Part shown: positions 1-11,861 of the stretch, in pieces | Layout: each line of letters begins with the position of its first letter | How positions within the stretch are numbered: the first letter of the stretch is position 1 | Position numbers and translations under genes: made by a program | The notes under the pieces: generated by a model | What the model was told of the DNA's origin: nothing | Database searches by the model: none | Seen by the model: only the letters and a program-made list of their open reading frames with translations | Source: Acholoe squamosa | Taxonomy: Eukaryota; Annelida; Polychaeta; Phyllodocida; Polynoidae | Length of the DNA: 64,000 bases | Reading direction: 5' to 3' | Assembly (NCBI GenBank): GCA_949317995.1 | Contig: OX439038.1 | Coordinates: 35,593,113 to 35,657,112, forward strand

Positions 1-98
1 AAAAGAAAAGAAAGGACTTAATGTCCAAGAAACCTTGAATGTCTGAGTTCCTTGATGGCCCCCGGACGTAAAACTAAACAAACAAACAAACAAGCAAG
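1..98 (+). repeat. AAAC-tailed short repeat, copy 1 (5' end outside window)
   Basis: The stretch ends in an (AAAC)n tail and is nearly identical to 3410-3508. The two copies bracket the Ty3/gypsy fragment A. A simple tail at one end suggests a SINE-type retroposon, but I see no tRNA-like A or B box in the visible part. Confidence 0.6.
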
Positions 99-653
99 TC
101 TAGAGTGCAAAAATACTTATTCTTCTTAGTTACCCCGTTGAGTTTTCGGTAGTCCACACAAAACCTTATGGTTCCGTCTTTCTTCGTAGTCATACAAACA
201 GGACTAGACCAAGGGCTAGTACTAGGTACAATTACCCCCTGCTTCAATTGGTTGATAATCTGCCTTTCCGCTTCGAGCTTCTTTTTCAGAGGTAACCTCC
301 GGTATGGAATCTTGAAGGGTTTGGCATCTCCGGTGTCAATGCTGTGTAGGACTTTGTCAGTCCTACCCACTGGACCTCCTTCCTCGCCAAAGGCGGGAGA
401 GTAGGTTGTTAACAGGTTTCGAAGCCTTCTCTTCTCATCAGCATTGGTCAACGAGGAATCGTCGACCAGCTTGTCAAGCTCATCTGTCAGTTTCATCACC
501 GACTTCGGGTTAACCTCACTTTCGAAGTGGACTTCGGATGTGCACTCGGCAAGGGACATCTGTCCCACCTGCTCATCTTTCTGTAGATAAATAAGATCGT
601 GACCTCGGTTAGTGATGGGAATGACCGCCCAAGCTCCACTACCGACAAGGGTG
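99..653 (-). pseudogene. Ty3/gypsy element A: protease-RT linker and start of reverse transcriptase
   Basis: On the minus strand, codons below about 568 read as the linker before RT ([20 protein letters not shown]) followed by the RT N-terminus ([23 protein letters not shown]). This matches 35600-35960 in element D. The palm motifs are missing: at about position 130 the sequence jumps from NKY straight to FCTLDL, which deletes roughly 17 codons present in D, and then runs into the AAAC-tailed repeat. It is a truncated, inactive remnant. The family is secure from the [12 protein letters not shown] box. The exact break is judged by eye. Confidence 0.85.
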
Positions 654-1543
654 TCAACATGTTTCCAATCTTAGGGAACTCAGCCTTTCTGGATTGGGTT
701 CGAACACTGCGTCGGCTCCCCTGAATTTTGAGTTCGAGGAACACAACACGTCACAAGTATTTCCCGGAGGGATCTTCACAGTCTGTACTACAGTCGCCAC
801 AGAGGACACGTGTCTCAATACACAGTGGATTTCGCAGTTATATGGGTGCCTAATTTTCAACAACCCATGACGGGGATCTAAAACCGCACCATACAAACTA
901 GCGAAGTCCAGTCCAATTATCCCATCATCACTTATTTCGGCAATGGTGGGGCACATGACAAAGTCATGTCCACCCATTCCGACCTGTATGAAGGTTTTAC
1001 GAAAAGTCTGCATTCGGCTACCGTCCGCCGTGCAAGCATTTACACCCACAGGGAGTGCATCCGGCTTGCCCGACATCAGCTCGAAGAACTTCTTGGAGAC
1101 ACACGAATGACTGGCACCAGTATCTATCAAGAATTCCCCGACCTGTTCCTTCACCGATACAGTGACGTACCATCTTTTCCCTCCCAATGGGGAAGGATTT
1201 TCAGCTAATCGAACCTGCTCCTCCGAGTCACCGAGCTCCCATCCAAAGTCTTTTAAAAAGGCCACGCATGGATGGTCTGGGGGAAGGTGTGTCGCACTCA
1301 CTCGGGCCAGTTCTCTGACCCATCCTTCCTCGTCTTTGATGCAGGATTCCTCCCTCCGGCTCTGAGTCCTCTGACCCGCCATCACATCAAAGCTCCTGGC
1401 CCCGACTGGAGTGAGAGGATCCTTCTCACTTACCAGACTCCCAGGAGAAATTGGCTCATTGGATAGTTTGATCTTGCTGTTTCCGGTATTTTGGCAGTTC
1501 CTTCCAGGGATCACACTGTTTGCCCTTAATGTGACCCCCTCTA
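654..1543 (-). pseudogene. Ty3/gypsy element A: retropepsin-like aspartic protease, start of Pol
   Basis: The frame reads FLIDTGASHSCVSKKF, the aspartic protease catalytic triad region, at about codon 130. DDGIIGLDFASLYG (the flap and C-terminal ILGxD region) follows about 70 codons later. The protease would cut the Gag-Pol polyprotein. The frame is open upstream to the gag stop at 1541-1543 and is -1 relative to gag, so it was probably made by frameshifting and not from its own start. It is one of the better-preserved protease frames in the window, but the element is truncated downstream. Confidence 0.85.
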
Positions 1544-1550
1544 GTTTTCC
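1507..1550 (-). promoter_or_regulatory. Putative -1 ribosomal frameshift signal, element A gag/pol
   Basis: On the minus strand GGAAAAC (1550-1544) is followed directly by the gag stop TAG (1543-1541). A stem comes next, with GGGGTCACA (1538-1530) pairing with TGTGATCCC (1515-1507) as 9 bp with one G-U and a 14-nt loop. The pol frame is -1 and open across the stop. The same arrangement occurs in elements C, D, F and E2. Confidence 0.6.
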
Positions 1551-2898
1551 TCATTCCCTGTTTCACCCTCGCCCTCCTGGACAGCCGTAACACGGGCGAG
1601 CACAGGCTTCGGAGCGGTACATTCATGGGCATAGTGGCCCATTTCCTGACATCTATAGCATCTTAACCGAGACCGGTCCACCCTCTGACGAGGCTGTCTC
1701 ATGGTCATAGCTTCAGTAAATGTTTTGATCATTTCTTCTATCATTTTGGTAACATCCATCTGTGCCGGAGTGGCAACAGAGGTAGTAGTGTTGGATGTTG
1801 TCGGAGTAGGTAGTGAGGAGGACCTCAGACCTCGAGAGTTCGTTCCCTCCGTGGGGGTGGGCTCAGCCTTAGGTCTGATGTCCCGACCAGGAATCTTTTT
1901 ACTAAACATTTGTCGAGGTATATACTTCCTCTTCATGTCTTGTTTCACTTGGACAGCAGAGATGCTTCCATCCTCCTCTTCGATCTCGATCACCTCGATA
2001 TCGGAGTCACCCCCATCAGCCTGATGCATGGAGGAGACCGGAGTCGTCGGAGCCATTGCATTGGCAGCCGCCTTCATGGGGATTTTTCCCGCCATCAAGG
2101 TTCGAACCTTGTTGAAGTCGTCTATTCCTTCAAAGAGGTCTGTCAGCCCCGCATTCTTCCCCTTCCAAGCGGCTAGGGCGGCCTGCTGCTGTTCCTCGTC
2201 CCTAAGTCCTTGTATGAACTGAGGTAGTAGGTCGTTAATGAAGTATTCCTCATTTAGACCAACATTGGGGCGGGCTTTATGTAATAAGGTCTGCAGTTCG
2301 AATCCGAAAGCCCTGAAAGTCTCATGAGGCTTTTGGGTCCGTTTCTTGAAAACCATCATAGGGTCCTCGGTCACCAAGTTGTACAGTAGTACACTCGCAA
2401 ATTCAACTAAATCGGTGAATGTGCCACGTTCATTGTAGACTTCATTCCATTTGACCACTGCTATCTTCCCTGGTCCGGCCTCCAAACATCTGACCAGGTG
2501 TGGCAGTACTTCCTCGGGAGACCATGCGTTACAGCGCATGTCGTTGGTAAAGTTCGAAAACCATTCCTTCCATGTCACAGTCCCGTCATAAGACTTGGGA
2601 ATGAAGGCAACTCTTCGAGCAGCGTTGCTGGTACGTACCAGCTTACCCACTTGGCTAAGGCTCCAATCCCGAATCGTTTCTTCGTTGTGAGCACACCCGG
2701 AAGTGTTCGCAGATCGATTCAGCAAATTGTCAAGGGTGGCTCGAGATCGCCTCCTGTTTCCAGAAGATCCTCCAGCAGCACCTGTCGCTCCTCCGTTGGG
2801 CCTTGGGGCTCCTCCGGTATTACTCGAAGTACCGCCCGTGGCGCCTTGGCTCCCATCATTACCCGCTCCCAGATTTCGAGGAGAGGAGTCGTCTTCAT
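1541..2898 (-). pseudogene. Ty3/gypsy element A: Gag (capsid and zinc knuckle)
   Basis: From the 5' side the frame holds a Gly/Ser/Thr/Pro-rich stretch (about 2898-2730), a retrotransposon capsid region (AARRVAFIPKSYDGT, KEWFSNF, FKKRTQKPHETFRAFGFEL), an acidic segment, and a CX2CX4HX4C zinc knuckle, CYRCQEMGHYAHEC, near 1640. Gag would assemble the particle and bind the element RNA. It aligns along its length with the C-terminal half of Gag in element C. The N-terminal coiled coil is missing because the frame is closed upstream of about 2898. The stop is embedded in the putative frameshift signal. Confidence 0.85.
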
Positions 2899-3409
2899 AC
2901 TAGATGTCGAAAGACCCGTCCTCATTGGTGCGGACTAGGTCCGAACCCTGATAGGATCCACCATTGGGGACCTTCATGTGAGGGCATGAAGGAGCAGAAT
3001 AACTTCATTGGGAGTCCACAAGGAGAAATCTCCTTCCATACTAACAGTGGGCATACCAGATTCGTAAAAGGCGACAAACTTGGGGTTTCTTGTGTCTTGG
3101 GGTGAGCATGTGGGCAGCTGGTGTCCATATGCGCGGGCCTGGGCTTACATGCTTGTTTTTTGCCATGGGATTCCCCCTCAGTGAACCACGTCTGAGTGAT
3201 CAAAGGCCGTGGTTTGTCTGGCCCTGCCTATGGGACCAGGCAAATAAAAGAACACTTGCTATCCTTCGAAAAGAGTAGGGGAATGAAGCCCCGGTAGCGG
3301 TTTTCCCCCTCGACCCTCCTCATAGATTCGGTCATTCATCTCATAGATTCGGTCATTCATAGATTCGGTCACTGCTGTGTCGGGCAAGCAGCATATAAAT
3401 ACCTGTCCA
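2899..3409. other. Unassigned stretch upstream of Gag A, with a short tandem repeat
   Basis: I find no gene here. Positions 3320-3373 hold three near-copies of CATAGATTCGGTCATTCAT. The sequence just before 3410 may be the body of the AAAC-tailed repeat, since it runs into that copy without an obvious break. Confidence 0.4.
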
Positions 3410-3508
3410 AAAAGAAAAGAAAGGACTTAATGTCCGAGAAACCTTGAATGTCTGAGTTCCTTGATGGCCCCCGGACGTAAAACTAAACAAACAAACAAAC
3501 AAACAAAC
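3410..3508 (+). repeat. AAAC-tailed short repeat, copy 2
   Basis: Nearly identical to positions 1-98, with the same CCCCCGGACGTAAAACTAAAC junction leading into the (AAAC)n tail. It separates fragments A and B. Confidence 0.65.
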
Positions 3509-4740
3509 CATTTTCATCAGTGTAGGTTCCCAAGGGGACATCTCCGACACTAAACCTCAATTTCTTATCTCTACCCCCATCAGATTTATGTCCAGGTTGA
3601 TAGATACCGTCGCCGGTAACATTCGCCTTAGCATTATGATTGATGAATGGGTCATAATCTCTGTGTCACCATGGCTTCCGCTGGTGTCAAAGTTGTCATT
3701 GGTGCCATACCTTTGACAAATGTTTGATCGGAAGGTATGACATTCTGTTTTTCAAATTCATCCGAGTCTAAATCATCGATGATATCACAACTAGCTGGAG
3801 TTGTATCTGTATGGAAAGAGTTTTCTTTGCCATCAATATGGACATAATCATTGTTAGAAGTGTCCTCAGTTGCAAGTTAACATGTTGCTGTCGTCTTCGG
3901 TGGTGGCACTGTATTTTCCAAGCCTGTTACATAACAGTCTAGAGCCTTTTTCTTTGTAGTAAGATGGGCTATTTGCAGACACAGCTCTTGCTGGTGAATT
4001 AACAAGTCTTCATTGTTATCCTTTATTTCCAGCATTAAATGTTCATTGTCTTCGATCATTGCATTTCGAATCTGAACTAATTTCTCGTTCTCGGTTCTCC
4101 GGAGATCAATGTTTTCTCGGAGTTTATCTTCTTCGATTAACAATTGGTTACGTTTATCTTCTTGATCAACTTCCCATTGTTCATATACGATCTCAAATTT
4201 GAGTTTCTGGTTTTCCAATTCGGCTTTGGTCAGCTCAAGCTTCTTTTGGATCACTAGATGCTCTTTTTCCAGAGATCTATTTCTAGCTTCCTTGTTTTCC
4301 ACATTCTGTTCAAGATTGTTCAGAGTGAAGAATAGGATCTTTTGTTCATATTCGTATTTCTCGCATTGTTTTTCGAGATTTCGTAGACGCAATACTTTGC
4401 GTTCAGAATTTTCTTCTTTTTCTTCTTTTGTTGGTCACGTCTCATCATCTCATCTCGATTGATTGCTTGCTGTTGCAAGTATTCTTTTGCAGTCAATCCT
4501 TGGCTTTGGCAGTAGTACGTTGGTAGTTGTCAACTTGGGAGTTTGAACTACCTTTTCTGTTAAGGAATCAGTAAATGTCGTATAACCATCCTCGGTTTTG
4601 ATAGTAAGGCCTGTATCTACCGTGAATGGTGGCACCTTTGCTTCAGAACCTAAGTTGCTGAAGTCAAATTCAGTGGAGTCACCACTGTCGAACCCCAAGT
4701 TTCCTTGGGTCGCTCCGTCATGGTTCGGTTCAACCTCCAG
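3509..4740 (-). pseudogene. Ty3/gypsy element B: N-terminal half of Gag (coiled coil)
   Basis: The minus strand reads a Gag N-terminus (FDSGDSTEFDFSNLGSEAKV near 4690). A frame change leads into a long charged coiled coil (4392-3900; for example KCEKYEYEQKI with Glu, Lys and Leu heptads), ending in TTKKKALDCYVTGLENTVPPP. A further frame then reads PFINHNAKANVTGDGIYQPG near 3650. The last two match the end of the coiled coil and the NPFVNDNATRNVDQGGVYI region of Gag in element C. At least two frameshifts break it, and it stops at the AAAC repeat, so the capsid and all of pol are absent. Confidence 0.75.
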
Positions 4741-4761
4741 GGTCGCGCACTAAAACCAAGA

Positions 4762-4776
4762 CTGGTCACGGCACCA
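4762..4776 (-). other. Primer binding site, element B
   Basis: The minus strand reads TGGTGCCGTGACCAG one base inside the LTR end (TTACA at 4778-4782). The 5' TGG fits pairing with a tRNA CCA end. I cannot name the tRNA. The same 15-mer, or a copy with one change, follows the 5' LTRs of C, D and both F elements. Confidence 0.8.
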
Positions 4777-4972
4777 GTGTAATGGTTCACATTCTTATCT
4801 AACTTCGATCTAGTTCGAGATATGTCAATGTCAAGCAAAACCAGACAAGTTAGCTCGGGTTAGTGCAACCGGCACATGTTAATTTGGGAGTTACATATGT
4901 TCGGAGTGGTGCTATAGGTATAGCTTGATTCTGTTCAGATGTTGTCCTGGCCACAGCCAGAGACCAACTGAG

Positions 4973-6117
4973 ATTTCGGACTTGGCTAGTGGGGATGGAG
5001 ACCTTGACGGCATGACGCTACCACTCAGAATGACGGTTTGGCCTTCGGGCTATGACGTCATTCAGAACACCATTGCTTGGTAACAGTCACATGTGTCATT
5101 GTCACTAGGTGACAGTGTACACACTGGTTTCCAGGGAGAATTTTCCATGGATACATGTTGTTAGAGTAACTCATACAACAAAATAGAGAGTAGTTTCATC
5201 CTATGGGGACTCATCAGGCATCTGTTTGTGCTAGTTGGAGTGACAATAATATTGCCAGTAGTCCCAAGCTCAAAGGGGCTTGGTGTTATGTAGTGATGTT
5301 ACTCTAGAATGACTAGAGTGACAGCACTTAGGAGTAATGTAAGGACAAAAACCCCCAGAGATAAATACCAGAACGGTTGGTATCTTTCATATTTAATGTA
5401 AAAAAAATTCACATTAAAAGTGGTGGAGAAAATTGATTTCTCATATGGTGTTCTGTCAATATTTTGGGGATACCGGTACCCAAAATACGAGGGGGGTTCC
5501 AATATGTCAACAGGGATCATCAAAAACTTTATAAAAAATTTTTGACGTGGCTAGGTTGATAATCCCTGGCGTGCTCGACTGCATTGGTACCATCTGGGGT
5601 CTGACTAGGAGGGCCCAGTTTAGAAACAAACACTTCCCCGCAATTTAGCCAGCACCAAAGGGTGCATCCGCTATGTTCAACCCTAGGGGGGCATTGGAAT
5701 GGAGCCTTTGAATCCAATTGAATTCAATCAGGTTCCTTAAATAGGTGGCCTTGTCACTGCCAGGGTGAGCATGAATGAAATCCAATATGGTGAGTTCCAC
5801 ATCATCCAATCGTTTATGGAAGGCTGAGTTAAAGTGAGAACCAACTATGCTGGTTGTCACATTCTGTTCGATGTTCCTGAAGTGAGTTCTAATTCGGTCC
5901 ATTAGGGGACCTTTTGTCTGACCCACATACATCTTCCCACAACGTTTGCAGGCAAGACTGTAGATCAGATTAGAACTTTTACAGGAAACATTCATTTTGC
6001 CGGTATAGACTCTCCCGTTAGAGGAACAGGTGATCTTGCCAGTCGTGTTTAGCCGTGGGCAGTATCTGCAGTACTTGGTTTTGCAGATGTTTATATTGCA
6101 GCTAGGCAAAAAAAAAA
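4973..6117 (-). mobile_element. Penelope-like element, 5'-truncated, inserted in the LTR of element B
   Basis: A 15-bp direct repeat, CAGAGACCAACTGAG, lies at 4958-4972 and 6118-6132 and brackets exactly the segment that interrupts the LTR. The insert codes for a GIY-YIG domain typical of the C-terminus of Penelope-like retroelements. Only about 1.1 kb is present, so the RT is missing through 5' truncation. Confidence 0.75.
5645..6117 (-). pseudogene. GIY-YIG endonuclease domain of a Penelope-like element (fragment)
   Basis: The frame carries a Cys-rich lead (CKTKYCRYC), then LIYSLACKRCGKMYVGQTKG, which has the IY...YVG core of GIY-YIG nucleases with the CxxC insertion typical of Penelope relatives, followed by RIRTHFRNI and VGSHFN. 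In these elements the domain nicks the target DNA for reverse transcription. The frame stays open for about 155 codons and ends at a stop near 5645. There is no start of its own, because the 5' side is cut at the insertion boundary. It is unlikely to be active alone. Confidence 0.85.
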
Positions 6118-6305
6118 CAGAGACCAACTGAGCTCCCTACACAGTCCTAGGTAGGGACTGGAGCAGCAAAGACTAGTGCTGCCACCACCTCGCAGTGGCC
6201 AGATATCGAAGCGACCTCTGGTCCTACCGATGGTAACCGCACCGATCGACCTGCCCTCTCGAATAGGGAGCAAACACTATATACAACGCTCCACGAGCCC
6301 CTACA

Positions 6306-7307
6306 GTTGTAAGAATCCCATTCATAGATCTGCACTAAGTATAGTGCTTTTTTGCGCATAGACATGATGTGTACCTTATATTAGTCTATTTGGGACCAGG
6401 GCTGTAGAGCTCACCTGGGCCTTCCATCAAAGCTGAGTGGGTATGGCCCAGTGTGATTGTGTCTCAATGTGGTAGCCCTCACTGCACCTGTCGAAATTAG
6501 AGACTGAGGGGGTAACCAAAAAAAATAGAAAAAAAAGACTGGAACTCCCTTTAAATGCAATATATTCAAAATTTTCTGTCAGCAATCTAAATATCTGCAA
6601 TGGTCTGAAAGTTTAAATAGTAGTAAATATGAAATATCAGAAAAATATATTTTCTGCCGACATCCTCTATATTTAGTGCTACTTGTCAGAGTTATAAGTA
6701 AATCACAGGAAAAAAAGATACAGACAGCATCTGATTGAATCCTATCAATGCTGTGCATGTAGTACAGAGATGCATTTTGCCCAATCGAAGTTTGAAGTTT
6801 TAACACTGTTTATTGGCTAAAGAAAACACCCCAAATGGAGGTGTCACTAAAGTCAGAAGCATAGGTTGAGTTTTCTATAGTACCAAGTGGTTTCCATGAA
6901 CTTATCGTAACATTTTCTATGTTATTAACATACAGATCTTAACAATAATCACAATCTACCCAGTTACAAGTACATCTCCTCTCAGACACGATTTAAAAGC
7001 ACTCATAGTAGGTTTCAGTTGTATATCAGCATACAACACTGATATACAACTGATGGTTGCCTCTATATAGAGGACTACCCTCTGAGATTCTGTTTTTGGT
7101 CTGTTTACTTTCAATTTTCTCTTCCCATTCCCTCTTAGTTCATGACTAGGGATTATGATATTATCGTCATCTTGTGAAGAACGTACATTATACATGCTAG
7201 TGCTTTTTTCCTTCTTATACTTAGTGAGTCCACTTTACACCTAGTTAGGAGGTCATTTATGTGTACATCCTGGGCATTTTTCACCCTTACGCAAGCTCTA
7301 AGGCAGT
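6306..7307. other. No recognised gene
   Basis: AT-rich sequence without a coding frame I can support. A perfect 14-bp inverted repeat with a 9-nt loop lies at 7016-7029 and 7039-7052 (CAGTTGTATATCAG). Its role is unknown. Confidence 0.5.
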
Positions 7308-7500
7308 GGTTTTGTACAATGTCTATATGATCTACCAGGGTTTTTGGACCAGAGTCTAGAACAAAACTGTTTTAACTTTGATATACCCATCGGCTCAACC
7401 TTTTTACAGTGCAACTTAAAATTTAAGTCGCTATCGATAATAACACCCAGATAGTTGAAACTCTCCACATGTGATAGAACAGAACCTTGCGTAATAATAT
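7308..7500 (-). pseudogene. Non-LTR (LINE) reverse transcriptase fragment
   Basis: On the minus strand about 7490-7375 translate as SHVESFNYLGVIIDSDLNFK followed by HCKKVEPMGISKLKQF. The F-x-YLGV-x-ID box is the conserved motif just after the RT palm in LINE-type elements. Only this short piece is recognisable and a stop closes it near 7308. The clade cannot be assigned. Confidence 0.6.
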
Positions 7501-10469
7501 TGTATCGTGCAATATTCTGTCGTACTGAGTGACACCATAGTATAATGATGTCATCAAATGCATCAGATAAGTCTGGTGCCTTGCTCTAGGAGGACTACCT
7601 TACTAGCACACTCTTTTCAATTTATATAAATCCTATCAAAAAACGCTATCATGAAAATAGGGTACTGATTCCCTATAAGTTGACATATATTTCCGGTATG
7701 AAAGTCAACATACTGACCTAATTAGACTCAAATATTTTATCTCTGGAAGAAGTTGATTGGTCCATGTTCCATGACTAAGTTGCTCTTAGTTATGATGCGG
7801 AAGTAAAAAAATTTCAGTGCCCTGGCCACTTATTAGATTGAATATGGTATATACGGATATTTGTATCTTGACCTTTGACCTACTGACCTAATTAGTCTGA
7901 GATGTCACATTGAAGATTATGATGCCTTTTATATTTTGAATCATAGGACACAAAGGTAGAGGCATTATTTTTGTGGTAAAACAATTTTTCTGAAAATTAA
8001 ATGATTCAATCAGAATTAAAAATTATCAAAACCTTTTTTTTAAGGATCTAATTCACCAAAAATACTGTTTTTTTTTTTTATTTTATTACACCTACCATAT
8101 CTGAAATCTACAAGTTTAGAGCTTTCTAATGGTGTATGGTGTATAATGTTTTTTCTTGGTGATGGGTGTTCACCTTTTTGGGGCCTTCATGCTGCAACAG
8201 TATTAACAGCCCATCCACACAGCTATTGAGTATCTATCCCTGCTGACAACTCATTACCCTAAGCCTTTGTCGGCTCCGCCAGATGTGACACAAGGTATAT
8301 CAGTACCGGTAACACAAATATAATTCACAGACATAGACAACATGTATACATGGCTGCCACAAAATAGAATCCAGTTTCATTTTGATGTTTGAATGGTTTT
8401 GTATAATAGTATTCATCAAAGTATATTCGCGATAACTCAACCAAGTTTATAAATATTTGTAAAAATAGTCTCCTCTAAAGACAGAAATTTTGTTCATTTT
8501 ATGTATCTAAAAAAGAGCTTCTAATCGGTATAAGTAAGTATGACCTTATCTCACCCACATCCGCCTCAACACATTTGCAATAAAATACCTACCTTTCTTA
8601 GTGTTTTGTACTTAGGCTGCATAAAATCAATAATCAGCTTTGCGGACACTTTTTGAAAAAGTATTGCGAGGGAGGGAGGCTTTTTATTAGCATGTGCCTT
8701 TTCTATTTCTAGATATATCTTTAAATAGAAAGGCACATCCTTCTTGGTGTTGGTGGTTGGGGTGGGTAGCAGTGTCTGAAATTGAAAGATCACTTCTGCT
8801 CAGAAAAAAACCTATGTCAAGCTAAATTATATTTCCATTCTTTCTGTCACTTGATTCTTGACATAGATGTCCTTCCTATTTTGTTTTCATTTTTTTCAAA
8901 ACTTGTATGGAAAAGGTGTTTTCAGGTGGGTCAAACATACATAACACAAGACCTATTTACTGAAGCTCACCCTAAGCCTCCCCTAACTCACCCTCAGAGT
9001 GTGTGGCCCGGGGGGGGGGGGCACTCCCTATTGTAACAAGGTTTGTACACAGCCCTTGTTAGCGCGGCGACTAGTGAGTACTACTTGTGAGATGAGTAGA
9101 CTAGTGTATGGTTCACAGTCGCCACGGTGTAAGGGATAGGGAGGCCTTGCAATATATTTTTGTTTGTGGCTCCCCGGCTATGGACTATTCCTGCTCACTA
9201 TTCTAATGTAATAACAACAGTGTGTGTACTTTACTTATCAGTGAAGGAATTTTCAGAATATATCTCATACTTTTGGTTTTATTCGCAGATAAGACATTTC
9301 ATCATTTGGAGCCCTATGGCAGATTAGCATTAGAGCATTTTAAGATTCAGAAATGCATCCCTGTAGCCTTTGTTTTAGAATTGTTAGTTTTGAAACTACT
9401 ATATATATGCAGTACAGGTTTTATCTCAGTGGGTTATGGTACAATTGGATCATATTTTCTGTATTTGAACGAAGTATTCACTGTCAAAGATCTCTATGGA
9501 GAAATCAGTGCTAAAGTGTGTGTTGCCATATGTGCATTTTTGTAAATCAGAGGAGGTTGAAGTATAAGGCCACCTTGTGGAACTGCTACATTCTGTTCTG
9601 TGTAAAATTTTTAGTTTACATTGAAATAATGCTTTCTCAGAATATGTATCTACTATTGGTGATGAAAGATTAATTTGATTACTCCTTTCATTATATAAAC
9701 GATTTTGTGGAACACTGAAAACATGTATATGTACACCGAGGTACTTACACTGTGCTCCCCCTGTACAGAGAGGTGGAGTGATCTGGCCGGTTTGCTGACC
9801 ACTGGCCCGTGACGAGGTACAGACTATTACAAGTGATTGGCAGTTGGGTGTGTGTGTAGGGGGGGGGGAGGCAGAGCAGGCTCCTGGCAATCTGAGACAG
9901 TGTACACTCATAATGACACACCTGTTGACTATGGCATTGAACATTGAATAAGACAGGTCCCTGTGGCAGCTGAGTGAGGTGCATGCAGAATGGACAGTCT
10001 ACAGACTATTAGTACTTAGCTGCAGTGGGTAGTTCAGGTTGAATTTGTGCTATATACTACCAAAAGCCCAGGTGATAGTATGCCCTATCTGTCTCACCAA
10101 CTGAAACTAGACACAAGATTACAAGTCGCCGCGCCATGTCTCACAGGACTATTCTCTACTATTGTATTAAAATCTACAACACTATGGTTTTATTATTGCG
10201 GAGCCGCATGTTACTGGTATCAACAAAATGCCCTGCTTTGAGACAGTATAGGTTTCAGGAGGTATGTCTTCATAATCACTTGAAAATGAATGTATAAAGT
10301 AGCCATTCGACCATGAAACATTGATGAATGTGAGGGGAAGATGTTAGGCATGAACCTACCATGGTTAGGGATAGATAGGTACACCATAATCCTTCTAGTT
10401 GGAATATTTGAAAAATTCTTTTGCCATTCGAAAGCCCTTTAAAAGGGTACCCCTTTTAGCTTAAATTAG
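7501..10469. other. About 3 kb without a recognised gene
   Basis: I see no conserved protein motif. Open frames at 9222-9545 and 9450-9944 lack family features and look like chance frames in AT-rich DNA. Runs of G occur near 9010 and 9865. Confidence 0.45.
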
Positions 10470-11635
10470 GCCCTGTGGCTTTGTCCCGGATACCCGCATC
10501 TCAGGTCACCATAGATTTGAGAGGGAATGTAACTCAAAATACTTACGTTCCAGTATCTGCATCCGGTTGAGCAGGAGTATCTGGAAGTTCTGGTGGAACT
10601 AATTCCAGATATAGCCAGGGTAATTACTATCCAGGAATACAATATGGGAGATCTCAGTCTGGCGGACACGGATTCTCCTATTACGGGAATGGTTACAACC
10701 AGGGCCAAAACCAAAATGGTTATCACCCTAGGTATGCACGAAACCAGTCCTATAGCCAGGGACCCGCAGGTTACTATGGAGGTTACGGTGGTCCAGCAGG
10801 AGGCGCTCCTGGAGCTGGAGGAAATGGACCTCCTGGAGGAAATCCAGGTGGATCAGGACCGGGTGGCTCCTGATCTGGAGGAGATGGTAGAAAACCTAAT
10901 CTTCGGACCTCTATGCCTGCAGCAATGCAGGGTATTTTTGATAGAAGCCAGTGCATCCAGAATTTGGGCATTGTCTGCTACTGAAAGGGTGCCGATGGCA
11001 TGGAAATCATGGATTGGAGCATGTGAGAAGTGGATAGGCTTCAAGGATGTGCTAACCCTGCACAGAGAATGGCACAGATTCCCCATCCATATGATCTGAA
11101 TGATCCATGAAAGGATAGGTATCAAGCCTTTGTAGATGAAGTCAACTGTAGTGGCTGGACTAAGGAGGGAGCCTTACCTTACCTAATTTGCTGGTTGAGT
11201 AAAGGCGGTAAAGTGGCTCTAAATCAATGGAGAGCTGTGTATGGGTTATACGGTACCTATGACCAATTGGTTGAATGTGCTGCATACCTATTTGGTTCTA
11301 TTGTGAGAGAAGACCCATGGGTTACCTTTAAAAAGAGAACCCAGAAAGCAAAGGAATCCCACAAGGTCTTCGGTTTTGAATTACAAGACCTATTGTCAAA
11401 AGCTCAGTCAGGGTTTTGCAGTTTCGTTTCCAAATTGGGCCCATGACGATGATTTTTATTTGCAAGAGTTGTTTACGCAATTCTATGGGATTGCGGGATG
11501 ATGATCACAGACAGGTATTCTGGGACTCATGGAAGGATGAAACTTCATTCAGTGACCTCTTCATTGCCATAGATAGTTATGACAGAAGATTGCCGGGAAG
11601 TATTACCGTCAGAAAAGTTATCGAAAGATAGGTCC
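10470..11635 (+). pseudogene. Ty3/gypsy fragment E1: Gag, D-type, heavily broken
   Basis: Read across frames, the stretch gives a Tyr/Gly/Gln-rich linker (10580-10870), then KPNLRTSMPAAMQGIFDRSQ, VDEVNCSGWTKE, GGKVALNQWRAVYGLYGTYD, REDPWVTFKKRTQK and KVFGFELQDLLSKAQ. This order and wording match Gag of D (33080-34080) and F2 (55300-56250). Several stops and frameshifts are present, and similarity ends at about 11635 before the zinc knuckle. No LTR is attached. Confidence 0.8.
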
Positions 11636-11861
11636 AAGAGACAAAAGCAAACCAAAAAAATTCCTTTATATCGAATCCTGTTACAACGAATTTTCGCTTA
11701 TAATAAACAAATTCAGTTTTCCCAAATCATCCCCATATATTACTATATTGAAAGGGTACCTTTATAACGAATTCCACATGATCTGAATATTTGTTTACAA
11801 CGAATTTTTCTTGCTGTACAATGACTTATTAAGGGTAAAAGTATTGGAATTTTACAATAAA

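Larger units (their letters stand above)
4778..6305 (-). mobile_element. 5' LTR of element B, split by a Penelope-like insertion
   Basis: The LTR ends in TTACA at 4778 and begins with TGTAGGGGC at 6305, both on the minus strand. Removing the insertion 4973-6117 and one 15-bp duplication leaves 4778-4972 plus 6133-6305, 368 bp in all, close to the 363-bp LTRs of element C. The start also shares GTTGTATATA with C. Confidence 0.75.

Noticed and set aside
5299..5523. 74-codon minus-strand frame with a hydrophobic C-terminus downstream of the GIY-YIG domain
   Set aside because: It could be the 3' end of the Penelope-like element, but nothing similar is recognised and the membrane-like stretch can arise by chance in this AT-rich tail.
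9222..9944. Overlapping open frames of about 107 and 164 codons on opposite strands
   Set aside because: No conserved motif, high Leu/Phe/Ile content expected of AT-rich DNA, no splice or start context, and each could be the other's shadow.
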